A stretch of DNA of 20,850 nucleotides from Pseudomonadota bacterium (GTDB taxonomy: Bacteria > Pseudomonadota > Gammaproteobacteria > Burkholderiales > Burkholderiaceae_B): contig JAEWJD010000197.1 in the NCBI GenBank assembly GCA_023386765.1, positions 1 to 20,850 on the forward strand. Reading direction: 5' to 3'. The position numbers and the translations under genes are program-made. The notes under the pieces are model-generated. The model ran no database searches. It worked only from the letters and a program-made list of their open reading frames with translations, and was not told where the DNA came from. How positions within the stretch are numbered: position 1 is the first letter of the stretch; each line of letters opens with the position of its first letter. This document shows positions 13,467 to 20,850 of the stretch, in pieces.

Positions 13467-14372
13467 ATGAAAAACGACTCAATGTTCCTCGATGACCGGA
13501 TGCTGGCATGCTTTTGCGCGGCCGCCCGGACGTTGCATTTCGGGCGCGCAGCACAGAGCCTGCATATGAGCCAGCCGCCTTTCAGCCAGCAGATCAAGCG
13601 CCTGGAGGAACTGGTCGGCGCGCCGCTTTTCGAACGGACCACCCGTTCGGTGCGCCTGACACCAGCCGGCGCAGTAATGGCTGCGCACGCCGCCGAGCTC
13701 GCCGCGCGCAGCGCGGCCATGCTGCGCGCCACCCGTCGCGCCGCCCATGGCGAGAGCGGTCCGCTCAAGGTGGGGCTGGCCCCGACGGCGGCTTATTCGG
13801 CGTTGGCCGACAGCCTCTACCGCTATCGTTGTGACCACCCCGAGGTCGAGCTGGATCTGCACGAGGCCAACTCGGTGGAGATGACGGCCTTGCTGCGCAG
13901 CCATCGGATCGACCTGGCCTTCATGCGGCCGATGCCGCCGGAAGCCGGGATCGAGACGGTGGAGATCAGCCGTGAACCCATGATGCTGGCGCTGCGTAGC
14001 GACCACGCCTGGGCCGGCCGCAGGCAGGTGGGCCTGCAGGAGGCCGCCAGCCTGCCTTTGATCGGTTATTCCCAGCAGGCCTCGCCGTACTTCCGCCAGT
14101 TGCTGCTCGATATGTTCGCCGCCATCGGGCAACGGCCGCAGATCGTGCGCGAGAGCATGATCCCGACCTTGTTGACGCTGGTGGAGATCGGCGCAGGGGC
14201 TGCGATCGTGCCGCGCTCGCTTTCCCGCATGCGGGGCGAACCCCTGACTTTTCTTCCCTTGCGGGGAGGGTTGCCGGCCCGCCTGGTTGCCGCCAGCCTG
14301 GCGGGCTCAAGCCATGCGGCCGCGCAAGGCCTGATGGCCGAGCTGCGCGGGCGCATGGCACGAGCGGCTTAG
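13467..14372 (+). CDS. LysR family transcriptional regulator
   Basis: Regulator of 301 residues. Residues about 8-67 form the winged HTH (MLACFCAAARTLHFGRAAQS, SQPPFSQQIKRLEELVG, LFERTTRSVRLTPAG). Residues about 95-290 form the type-2 periplasmic-like effector domain (LKVGLAPTAAYSAL, RIDLAFMRPMPPE, LIGYSQQASPYFRQLLL, EIGAGAAIVPRSL). The start at 13467 has only a weak Shine-Dalgarno; ATG at 13482 is an alternative. The open frame continues upstream to 13041 across the amidase on the other strand, and that part is not coding. It diverges from the amidase-Bug operon, which it presumably activates in response to the transported compound or its product. Its stop overlaps the stop of the convergent TonB receptor. 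Confidence 0.92.
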   Translation: MKNDSMFLDDRMLACFCAAARTLHFGRAAQSLHMSQPPFSQQIKRLEELVGAPLFERTTRSVRLTPAGAVMAAHAAELAARSAAMLRATRRAAHGESGPLKVGLAPTAAYSALADSLYRYRCDHPEVELDLHEANSVEMTALLRSHRIDLAFMRPMPPEAGIETVEISREPMMLALRSDHAWAGRRQVGLQEAASLPLIGYSQQASPYFRQLLLDMFAAIGQRPQIVRESMIPTLLTLVEIGAGAAIVPRSLSRMRGEPLTFLPLRGGLPARLVAASLAGSSHAAAQGLMAELRGRMARAA

Positions 14373-16444
14373 AACTTGACGCTCACGCGTGCCCAGAGCG
14401 TGCGGCCCGGATCGTTCACGGCGGTGCGTCCCGAATAGCCGAAACCGGCGTTGCCGGCCAGGTTCAGGTGTTCGGCATAGGTTTTATTGAACAGATTGTC
14501 GATGCCTGCGCTGAGCTTGACCTGCTTGTTCAAGGCATACCCGCCGTTGACGGAGAACACGCCGAATCCGGCGCTGGGCCCGAAGTCCTTGCCGACCACG
14601 TTGCCCTCGTTGCGGGCATAGCGATGCTGGGCCGCGACCAAGCGCCATAGCGCGCCCGCCGACCAGGTGCCGTCATCGTAGGTGGCGCTCAGGCGGGCTT
14701 CGAGGGGCGGGATCTGCGGCATGGCGCGGCCGTCGCTGGTGTTGCGCGCCCAGGCGTAGGCCAAGGTGGCCCCGGCCGTCCAGTGCGGCGTGAGGCGATA
14801 GCTGGCACCCATTTCGCCGCCGAAGAGGCGCGCATCGACGTTGGTGGCCTGCGAGGTGCTGCCCATCATGCCGCCGCTGCGGTACTTGAAGAGGATGTAG
14901 TCACTGACCTTGCCGGCATAACCCGAGAACCATGCCTGCAGGCGTTCGTCGTGATACTGGGCGCCGAAGTCGAACTGCGTGGTCTTCTCGGGCTTGACGC
15001 CCTTGAAGGCATTGACCGTACCATCCGGGCCGGTTCCGGGCGAGAACAGCTCCCAATAATCGGGGAAGCGTTCGACGTGGCCCAGGCCCACATACCATTG
15101 CACCGGCACCGTCTGCAGATCCTGTTCATAGCGTACAAACCCGCTGGGCAGGGTGTCGCGGCGGCGCTCGTCATGGCTGGGATTGGGCCGCGCATGCATC
15201 ATGCTGCCGGTGGTGGCGCGGAAGTCCTTGGCTTGCGCCCAGTCGACGCGGGCACCGCTCACCACGCGGCGATCCTCATCCAGGCGCCAGGTCAGTTCGG
15301 AGAACAGGCCGGTGTTACCGAAATCGGCATCCTTGACCCAGCGCTGCTCGCGATAGGAGCGCTGTTCGGTGCCATTGCGTGAACGATGCCGGCTTTGCTG
15401 GAAATCCAGCCCGGTGATCAGTTCCAGTTGTGGCGAGAGGGTCCAGGTGGCCGCCAGGCGCCCTCCCCAGGTTGCGCGGTCGACATTGGCGGCCATGCCC
15501 ATGGGCATGGCACTGTGCGGATCGGGTGAACGCAGGGAAAAATTGTCCATGACATGGTCGGCATGGTTGTAGTAGAGCTGCGCCTGCAGCTTGCTGAGCG
15601 TGTCGCCCAGGTGCTGCTTTTCCATGCGCAGGCCGAAACTCTCGCGTTTGAAGCGTTCGCCATCCATGCCGCGCCCGGCATAACGGGCGTGGCCATCGCC
15701 GGTGCCGGCGGTGACTTCGTAGAGGGTATCGGGATCGGGGGTAAAGCCGAGCGCGAAATCGGCGTTCCACTTGTCCCAGCTTGAGGGCACCTTGTTGCCA
15801 TCCCCATCCTTGTAGTCCTGGGAGTGGGAATGGTTGCCGGTGATGCGGGTGTACACCTTGTCGTTGCCTGCGGTCAGGTCGAGCATCTGATCGTTGCGCC
15901 CGAACGAGCCACCGGTCAGGTTGCCGTCAAAGCGCACGCCTGCTTCCTCAAAGCGTGGCGTATCACGGTCGAAGCGGATGGTGCCGGCCGAGGCTCCCGG
16001 GCCCCAGAGCACCGTCTGCGGACCCTTGATGACGGTCAACCGGTCGAAGGTCTCGGGCGAGATGTAGGAGGTCGGCGCATCCATGCGGGCCGGGCAGGCA
16101 CCGGGCATGCTGCCGCCATCGATGAGGATGTTCAGGCGCGAGCCGAACATGCCGCGCAGCACGGGGTCACCGTTGCTGCCGCCGTTGCGGATGGCCGAGA
16201 AGCCGGGGATGGTCTTGAGATAGTCGGCCCCGTCGCTGGCCGGCAGCGGCTGGCGCGGCAGCTTGGGGTCGGTGACGACTGTCAGTGGTGAGCTGGGTGC
16301 CACCGCCGTGATGACCACCGGGGCCATGTCGGCCAGGGGCAGGGACATCGCGGGCGCTTCGCCGCTTTGGGCCGGGGGGCAGAAGACGTAGCACAGGGCG
16401 GCCGCCAGGGAGCTGGCGCGCACCGGAAAGTAGGGTAGGGACAT
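14369..16444 (-). CDS. TonB-dependent copper receptor, OprC/NosA type
   Basis: Outer-membrane transporter of 691 residues. A signal peptide at about 1-30 is followed by a plug domain (DYLKTIPGFSAIRNGGSNGD, LRGMFGSRLNILIDGG, VLWGPGASAGTIRFDR) and a 22-strand barrel ending in WARVSVKF with the terminal Phe. VVITAVAP near residue 45 may be the TonB box. The copper-binding pattern CxxxM-HxM of Pseudomonas OprC is reproduced exactly: C117 and M121 in GACPARMD, and H297 and M299 in ADHVMDN. The 180-residue separation of C117 and H297 equals that between OprC C143 and H323. It probably imports copper using TonB energy. A DUF2946 gene lies just upstream on the same strand, a common neighbour of these receptors. 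The gene is named by family, not by allele. Confidence 0.93.
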   Translation of the reverse strand: MSLPYFPVRASSLAAALCYVFCPPAQSGEAPAMSLPLADMAPVVITAVAPSSPLTVVTDPKLPRQPLPASDGADYLKTIPGFSAIRNGGSNGDPVLRGMFGSRLNILIDGGSMPGACPARMDAPTSYISPETFDRLTVIKGPQTVLWGPGASAGTIRFDRDTPRFEEAGVRFDGNLTGGSFGRNDQMLDLTAGNDKVYTRITGNHSHSQDYKDGDGNKVPSSWDKWNADFALGFTPDPDTLYEVTAGTGDGHARYAGRGMDGERFKRESFGLRMEKQHLGDTLSKLQAQLYYNHADHVMDNFSLRSPDPHSAMPMGMAANVDRATWGGRLAATWTLSPQLELITGLDFQQSRHRSRNGTEQRSYREQRWVKDADFGNTGLFSELTWRLDEDRRVVSGARVDWAQAKDFRATTGSMMHARPNPSHDERRRDTLPSGFVRYEQDLQTVPVQWYVGLGHVERFPDYWELFSPGTGPDGTVNAFKGVKPEKTTQFDFGAQYHDERLQAWFSGYAGKVSDYILFKYRSGGMMGSTSQATNVDARLFGGEMGASYRLTPHWTAGATLAYAWARNTSDGRAMPQIPPLEARLSATYDDGTWSAGALWRLVAAQHRYARNEGNVVGKDFGPSAGFGVFSVNGGYALNKQVKLSAGIDNLFNKTYAEHLNLAGNAGFGYSGRTAVNDPGRTLWARVSVKF

Positions 16445-16561
16445 GATCGCTTTCGATAGATGAAGGGTCCCGCTGCGCTTGGCGCATCAGGACAGGCAAC
16501 AGGTATCCGCGCAACCAGCGCTGCGAGGCGCGGCCACGGGGAAATCAAGGGGCGAGAGCGG
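16445..16561. other. Gap between DUF2946 and copper receptor
   Basis: About 117 bases between two same-strand genes. It is long enough for its own promoter for the receptor, but I see no convincing -10/-35 pair or metal-regulator box. Confidence 0.4.
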
Positions 16562-16966
16562 TCAGGCCAGGGGAGGGCCGCGCGGGCGGCCTGGCGCATC
16601 GTCCAGCCAGCCTGCGGGAATGAGAGGATCGGGATGGTGCGCCGGCAGGTACGAAGGCGCGGGTTTGTCCAGCGGCCACGACAGGACCAGCAGTACGGGC
16701 AGCAGCCCGGCATCGAGCAGCGGGCTGCCGGCCGTGCAGCAGTGCGGCATGGCGCCGGTGTGCGGTGAGTCTTTGGAAAGCGGGGCCGTGCTGCCGTCGG
16801 CCTGCAGCGTGATGACGCGCGGGCCGCTGGCCGTGCACACGATGGTGGTGACGCCGTCCACGCGCAGCATGCCCAGCGCCGAGGCGGCGACGACCGAATG
16901 GAAGACGAACAGCAAGACCGCGATCAACGCGATCCCTCCTTTGCCGGTTCGTCCTGTTGCCAACAT
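16562..16966 (-). CDS. DUF2946 family protein, membrane-anchored, copper-associated
   Basis: Small protein of 134 residues from the ATG at 16966. It starts with basic residues and one hydrophobic segment (GIALIAVLLFVFHSVVAASA) that serves as signal anchor or signal peptide, so the rest is periplasmic. It has the DUF2946 marks TTIVCTASG and MPHCCTAGS, with three cysteines and a histidine that could bind metal, and a second hydrophobic stretch at LLDAGLLPVLLVLSW. The C-terminus is proline-rich. The frame continues 13 codons upstream to a GTG at 17005, but ATG at 16966 starts just before the hydrophobic segment and is preferred; its Shine-Dalgarno is weak. DUF2946 genes often sit beside copper TonB receptors. 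A periplasmic copper-handling role is inferred; the biochemical function is not established. Confidence 0.75.
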   Translation of the reverse strand: MLATGRTGKGGIALIAVLLFVFHSVVAASALGMLRVDGVTTIVCTASGPRVITLQADGSTAPLSKDSPHTGAMPHCCTAGSPLLDAGLLPVLLVLSWPLDKPAPSYLPAHHPDPLIPAGWLDDAPGRPRGPPLA

Positions 16967-17061
16967 GCGTGTCGTCTCTGGGTTTTTGCGGCCGGATGGT
17001 AGCACGCACCCGGCGGCGCTGGTCCGGATCGCGTCGTTCTCAGGTGAAGCCGTATCAGATT

Positions 17062-17074
17062 TAACTGACAGTTA
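17062..17074. promoter_or_regulatory. Palindrome TAACTG-A-CAGTTA upstream of acyl-CoA dehydrogenase
   Basis: Perfect 6-base arms around one central base, followed by another GTTA. It lies 38 bases before the acyl-CoA dehydrogenase start in an AT-richer stretch that probably holds the promoter. Size and symmetry fit a TetR-type operator of a fatty-acid or acyl-CoA operon. No TetR gene is present in the window, so the regulator would be encoded elsewhere. Confidence 0.55.
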
Positions 17075-17112
17075 GTTAGGTCTATTCTGACATTACGTCG
17101 GGGATAGGCCTG

Positions 17113-18939
17113 ATGCAAACTGCCGCCATCCCTGGAACAAAACGGCAGAACCCTATGTTGAACGGTCTCTATACCGCGCCCCAGCGCGACATGCGCTTTG
17201 CGCTTTACGATGTACTTGATGCCGAGACGGTATTGCGTGAGCGTTGCGGCGCCACCGACATCGACCGCGATATCCTCGATCAGATCCTGGAGGGCGCGGA
17301 CCGGTTCTGTCACGGTGTGCTGGCCCCGCTCAATGCCCCCGGCGATCGCAGCGGCTGCCAGTTGCAGGGCCACGAAGTGCGTACGCCGGCCGGCTTTGCG
17401 CAGGCCTATCAGGCCTATGCCGAAGGGGGCTGGTCCGGGCTTTGCGCCTGCCCCGAGCACGGCGGCCAGGGGCTGCCGACGGTGGTGTCGGCCCTGTTCG
17501 GTGAAATGCTGGGCGCCAGCAATATTTCCTTTGCCCTCTATCCCCGGCTCTCGGAAGGCGCCTATCGCTGTCTGCGCGCAACCGCCAGCCCCGAGCTGCA
17601 GGCCCTGTACGGCCCGCGCCTGGCCAGCGGTGAATGGACGGGCACCATGTGCCTGACCGAGCCCCAGGCCGGCACCGACCTGGGCCGGCTGCGTACCCGT
17701 GCCCAGCCCCAGGATGATGGCAGTTACCTGATCGACGGCGGCAAGATCTTCATTTCCTCGGGCGAGCACGACCTGACCGAGAACATCGTGCACATGGTGC
17801 TGGCGCGTCTGCCGGATGCGCCGGCAGGCACGCGGGGTATTTCGCTGTTCCTGGTGCCCAAACGGCTGCCGGATGCGCAAGGCAATCCGGGCGAGCGCAA
17901 CGGGGTGTATTGCGATGCCCTGGAGCACAAGCTCGGCCTGCGCGCCAATGCGACCTGCGTGTTGCGTTTCGAAGCCGCCCGCGGTTATCTGGTGGGGGAG
18001 GCCAACAAGGGCCTGGCCGCCATGTTCGTGATGATGAACTCCGCCCGCCTGGGCACCGGCGCGCAGGCGCTGGGCCTGACCGAGATCGCGCTGCAGAAAT
18101 CGCTGGCCTACGCGGCCGAGCGGTTGCAGTCGCGCGCACCGGGACAGCGCGATGGTTCCGGCGAGGCCGACCCTATTCTGGCGCAACCCGATGTGCGTCG
18201 CATGCTGCTGACCCAGCAGGCCTGGGGGCAGGGCGCACGCATGTTCCTGTACTGGCTTGCCCTGCAGATCGACATGGAACAGCATGCGCCCCTGGCCCAG
18301 GACCGCGAGCGGGCGGCGGGTTTGCTGAGCCTGCTGACCCCCGTTGCCAAGGCTTTTGTTTCGGACAACGCCGTGGAATCGGTGAACCTCGCGGTGCAGG
18401 TCCACGGCGGCAGCGGCTACATCGTCGAGTCGGGCATCGAGCAGACGCTGCGCGATGTCCGCATCCTGCCCATCTACGAGGGTACCAACGGGGTGCAGGC
18501 CCATGACCTGCTGGCGCGCAAGGTGCTGGCCGATGGCGGGGCCCGTTTGCAGGGGCTGGTGGAGATGGCCGGGCAGGCTGCCCAGGCCTTGCAGCCCTGG
18601 CCGCAATGGGCGGCTTGCGGGGCGGCGCTCGATGCGCTGGGCCGCCAATTGATGCAGGCCGTGCCCCGGCTGGCGGCGCTGGCCGAGCGCGAGCCCGCCC
18701 AGGTCGGCGCGTCGGCGGCAGATTTTCTGCGCCTGGTGGGGCATCTGGTCTATGGCCAATTCTGGTGTCGCGCTATCGTGGCGGCCCTGCAAACCCTGCC
18801 GGGCGGCCAGCAACAGGAAGAAAAGCTGGCCACGGCGCGGTTTTATTTCGATGTGTTGTTCCCCGAGACCGAGATGCGCCTGGCGCGGCTGTTTGTGCCG
18901 GCCGACAGGGTGATGGACCCCGGCGCCTTGGTGATTTGA
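17113..18939 (+). CDS. Acyl-CoA dehydrogenase (large, about 600-residue class)
   Basis: FAD enzyme of 608 residues that introduces a C2-C3 double bond into acyl-CoA. It belongs to the long bacterial class similar to DmdC and FadE-like proteins with extra N- and C-terminal domains. The motifs are MRFALYDVL at the start, MCLTEPQAGTDLG at about 179-191 (flavin contact), DGGKIFISSGEHD at 208-220, VHGGSGYIVE at 430-439, and the catalytic glutamate E456 in PIYEGTNG. A C-terminal helical extension runs from about 480. The start is uncertain: ATG at 17113 has GGGGATA upstream, while ATG at 17155 gives the more typical family start MLNGLYTAPQRDMRF. It lies 20 bases before the acyl-CoA synthetase gene and forms an operon with it. 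The substrate chain length is unknown. Confidence 0.9.
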   Translation: MQTAAIPGTKRQNPMLNGLYTAPQRDMRFALYDVLDAETVLRERCGATDIDRDILDQILEGADRFCHGVLAPLNAPGDRSGCQLQGHEVRTPAGFAQAYQAYAEGGWSGLCACPEHGGQGLPTVVSALFGEMLGASNISFALYPRLSEGAYRCLRATASPELQALYGPRLASGEWTGTMCLTEPQAGTDLGRLRTRAQPQDDGSYLIDGGKIFISSGEHDLTENIVHMVLARLPDAPAGTRGISLFLVPKRLPDAQGNPGERNGVYCDALEHKLGLRANATCVLRFEAARGYLVGEANKGLAAMFVMMNSARLGTGAQALGLTEIALQKSLAYAAERLQSRAPGQRDGSGEADPILAQPDVRRMLLTQQAWGQGARMFLYWLALQIDMEQHAPLAQDRERAAGLLSLLTPVAKAFVSDNAVESVNLAVQVHGGSGYIVESGIEQTLRDVRILPIYEGTNGVQAHDLLARKVLADGGARLQGLVEMAGQAAQALQPWPQWAACGAALDALGRQLMQAVPRLAALAEREPAQVGASAADFLRLVGHLVYGQFWCRAIVAALQTLPGGQQQEEKLATARFYFDVLFPETEMRLARLFVPADRVMDPGALVI

Positions 18940-18959
18940 GTCGCAGCGTTTTCAGGCCT

Positions 18960-20825
18960 ATGACCCTACCCAGCTATTGGATCCGTGCGGATCTGTCCAG
19001 TGCAGCGCGCATCCGCGAGTTCGAAGCCCGGCCGCTGGCCGCGCGCGGGCTGCCAGCCAGCACCTATGAGTTGCTTGCGGCGGCCTGCCGCCACGCCCCG
19101 CAGGCGATCGCCATCCGCTATGTGGAGCATCCGGCCGACGCGGCCTGTCCGCCCGGCATCCGCTATGACGAGATGCTGGCGCGCGTGCACCAGATGGCAG
19201 ACCTGATTCGCCAGGAGGGGATCGGCCGCGGCGAGACCGTCAGCCTGCTGCTGGCCAATACGCCGCCGGCACTCTACGCCCTGTGGGGCGGGCAGACGGT
19301 GGCCGTGGTCAATCCGGTTAACTGGATGCTGGAGGCCGAGGCCATTGCCGCCATTTTGCGGGCTGCCGGCACGCGCCTGCTGATGGCCTATGGCGGTGAC
19401 GCCCAGACGCCCATCTGGGACAAGGTGCTGCAGGTGGTGGCGCGCTGCCCGCAAGTGAAAACCGTGGTCCGGCTGGGCGGAGACCGCAGCGGCCCGGCAC
19501 CCGCCGGCGTGCGGTTCCTGGACTATGACGTCGATATCGACCGCTATGATGCGACGCCGCCTGCCCCCGGCCAGTTGCCGCGCGGCGAGGATCTGGCGGC
19601 GCTGTTCCCGACCGGCGGCACGACTGGCGACCCCAAGCTGGTGCGACTGAGCCACGCCAACATCGTGGCCAGCGCGTGGTTGAGCGCCGCGGTGGCCGGG
19701 ATCTCCGAAGGGGAACGGCGCCTGTCGGCCACGCCGCTCTACCACGTGGTGGGTGCGTTTGCCGGTTGTCTGGCCACGGTGGCGCGCGGGGCCTGCGTGG
19801 TGCTGGCGACCTCGGCCGGCTGGCGTCATCCGCAGTTGTTGCCACAGTTGGGCCATGTACTGCGTACTTGCGGCATTCATTACCTGACTATCGTGCCCAC
19901 CATCATGAACCAACTGGTGCAAGGCGGCCTGACCCGGGACGACCTGGCCAGCGTCAAGGGTGTGATGTCGGGCTCGGCCCCTCTATCCGAAGCGGTGGCC
20001 GAGCGTTTGCTGGCCTTGAGCGGCCTGCCGGTGCGGGAAGGCTACGGCATGACCGAGACCACGTCGGTGTGCATGATGAATCCGGCCGGCGGCCCCGTGA
20101 AGACCGGCTCGGTGGGCTTGCTGTTTCCCTATCACCGCGCACGTGTGGTCGATGAGCAAGGGCGGGACTGCGCGCCAGGCCAGTCCGGTCTGCTGTGGCT
20201 GGCCGGCCCGACCATTGCCGACGGCTATGCCGGCGGCGGGGCCTTGCCGGGGGACGGCGGCCAGTGGCTGGACACCGGCGACCTGGGCCGCATCGACGAG
20301 GACGGCTATATCTGGATCACGGGCCGGCGCAAGGATCTGATCATCCGGGGCGGCCACAACATCGACCCCAAGGCGGTCGAAGAGGTGTTCTATCGCCATC
20401 CGCTGGTGCAGGAGGCCGCCGTGGTCGCGCGGCCGGACAGCTACGCCGGCGAGGTGCCGGTGGCCTATGTGCAATTGCGGCCCGACGCTGGCATCGATGC
20501 GCAGGCCTTGCTGCAGGCCGTGCGTCCGGGTATCGCCGAGCGCGCCGCCGTGCCCAAGGATTGCTACATCGTCGAGGCCCTGCCGCGCTCACCGGTGGGC
20601 AAGATCCTCAAGCACCGCCTGCGCGAGGACGCCACCTTGCGCGGCTTCGAGAAAGCCCTGCAGGACGCGGGCCTGCTGGCGGGTGTGCACCTGCAGCTGG
20701 AGCCCGGCGCGCCGCTGCGGATCACGCGGCGGCCAGGCGGCCCGTCGGCCGAGCAGCTGCGGGCCGCGCTGGCCACCTTCACCACCCCTTATTCCATCGA
20801 GCCAGCCGAGCCGGCCACTGTCTAG
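18960..20825 (+). CDS. Acyl-CoA synthetase / AMP-dependent ligase
   Basis: Cytoplasmic ANL-superfamily enzyme of 621 residues that activates a carboxylic acid to acyl-AMP and then acyl-CoA. Motifs appear in order: phosphate loop FPTGGTTGDPK (216-226), GYGMTETTS (361-369), the ribose-binding aspartate D440 in LDTGDLGRIDEDG, the hinge TGRRKDLIIRGGHNIDP (454-470) and the catalytic lysine K548 in SPVGKILKHRL. About 60 residues follow residue 560, more than most ligases have; some family members of about 630 residues share this tail. The start at 18960 was chosen because it follows the dehydrogenase stop by 20 bases; the open frame further upstream overlaps that gene and is a shadow. Together with the dehydrogenase it forms the first two steps of acid activation and oxidation. 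Confidence 0.92.
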   Translation: MTLPSYWIRADLSSAARIREFEARPLAARGLPASTYELLAAACRHAPQAIAIRYVEHPADAACPPGIRYDEMLARVHQMADLIRQEGIGRGETVSLLLANTPPALYALWGGQTVAVVNPVNWMLEAEAIAAILRAAGTRLLMAYGGDAQTPIWDKVLQVVARCPQVKTVVRLGGDRSGPAPAGVRFLDYDVDIDRYDATPPAPGQLPRGEDLAALFPTGGTTGDPKLVRLSHANIVASAWLSAAVAGISEGERRLSATPLYHVVGAFAGCLATVARGACVVLATSAGWRHPQLLPQLGHVLRTCGIHYLTIVPTIMNQLVQGGLTRDDLASVKGVMSGSAPLSEAVAERLLALSGLPVREGYGMTETTSVCMMNPAGGPVKTGSVGLLFPYHRARVVDEQGRDCAPGQSGLLWLAGPTIADGYAGGGALPGDGGQWLDTGDLGRIDEDGYIWITGRRKDLIIRGGHNIDPKAVEEVFYRHPLVQEAAVVARPDSYAGEVPVAYVQLRPDAGIDAQALLQAVRPGIAERAAVPKDCYIVEALPRSPVGKILKHRLREDATLRGFEKALQDAGLLAGVHLQLEPGAPLRITRRPGGPSAEQLRAALATFTTPYSIEPAEPATV

Positions 20826-20834
20826 GAGACACTG

Positions 20835-20850
20835 ATGAACTATTCCCTGA
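20835..20850 (+). CDS. Start of next gene in the acyl-CoA operon (partial)
   Basis: ATG at 20835 followed by codons for N-Y-S-L, with GGAGA (20825-20829) five bases upstream and only 9 bases after the ligase stop. This is the start of a third operon gene, cut by the window edge after five codons. Five residues are too few to identify it. By context another beta-oxidation-type enzyme is likely. Confidence 0.55.

Noticed and set aside
16924..18813. Open frame of 629 codons on the minus strand across the acyl-CoA dehydrogenase
   Set aside because: It is antisense to a gene with clear family motifs and is rich in Gln/His/Arg/Gly in the manner of GC-rich shadow frames; no domain is recognisable.
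18606..18959. N-terminal extension of the acyl-CoA synthetase frame
   Set aside because: It lies inside the dehydrogenase gene in another frame; the ligase homology starts after 18960.

Overview
The window is GC-rich, densely packed proteobacterial DNA. Its content points to a betaproteobacterium of the Alcaligenaceae, probably Bordetella, Achromobacter or a close relative. The grounds are a Bug/TctC-type periplasmic binding protein beside an amidase and a LysR regulator, several GntR/FCD regulators, high-GC codon use, and many small regulator-plus-metabolic-gene units. This is judged from protein content alone and no database was searched. About 19 real genes are visible, two of them cut by the window edges. 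There are no tRNA, rRNA, IS element, CRISPR or phage structural genes.

Layout. (1) 1-2551, minus strand: an operon of GntR/FCD regulator, ABC ATPase, ABC permease and solute-binding protein (cut at base 1), joined by two ATGA overlaps; it looks like a self-regulated importer of the SsuABC/TauABC/NrtABCD class. (2) 2552-3237: a non-coding stretch with a strong terminator, then a single-domain parvulin prolyl isomerase. (3) 3337-5648: a complete tyrosine recombinase (minus) divergent from a KfrA-like DNA-binding coiled-coil protein (plus). They are separated by an unusually AT-rich control region with an 18-bp perfect palindrome and a second inverted repeat. This plasmid-like pair is the most unusual part of the window. 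(4) 5689-7661: an MFS efflux transporter divergent from an AraC regulator, with a clean inverted repeat between them. (5) 7677-9941: a GntR/FCD regulator divergent from a D-2-hydroxyacid dehydrogenase and an overlapping RidA-family gene, with a TGTATACA operator core between. (6) 9956-11107: a LysE exporter divergent from an Lrp/AsnC regulator. (7) 11180-14372: an amidase-Bug operon divergent from a LysR regulator. (8) 14369-16966: a TonB-dependent copper receptor of the OprC type and a DUF2946 protein. (9) 17113-20850: an acyl-CoA dehydrogenase, an acyl-CoA synthetase and the first codons of a third gene, with a palindrome upstream.

How the genes work together. Most of the window consists of catabolic or transport modules, each with its own regulator and usually a visible candidate operator in the divergent promoter. 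The copper pair and the acyl-CoA operon are the exceptions, having no regulator gene beside them here. The recombinase-KfrA pair has no obvious metabolic role and no flanking att site or cargo that I can see. I treat it as the best candidate for an undescribed system, with moderate rather than high conviction.
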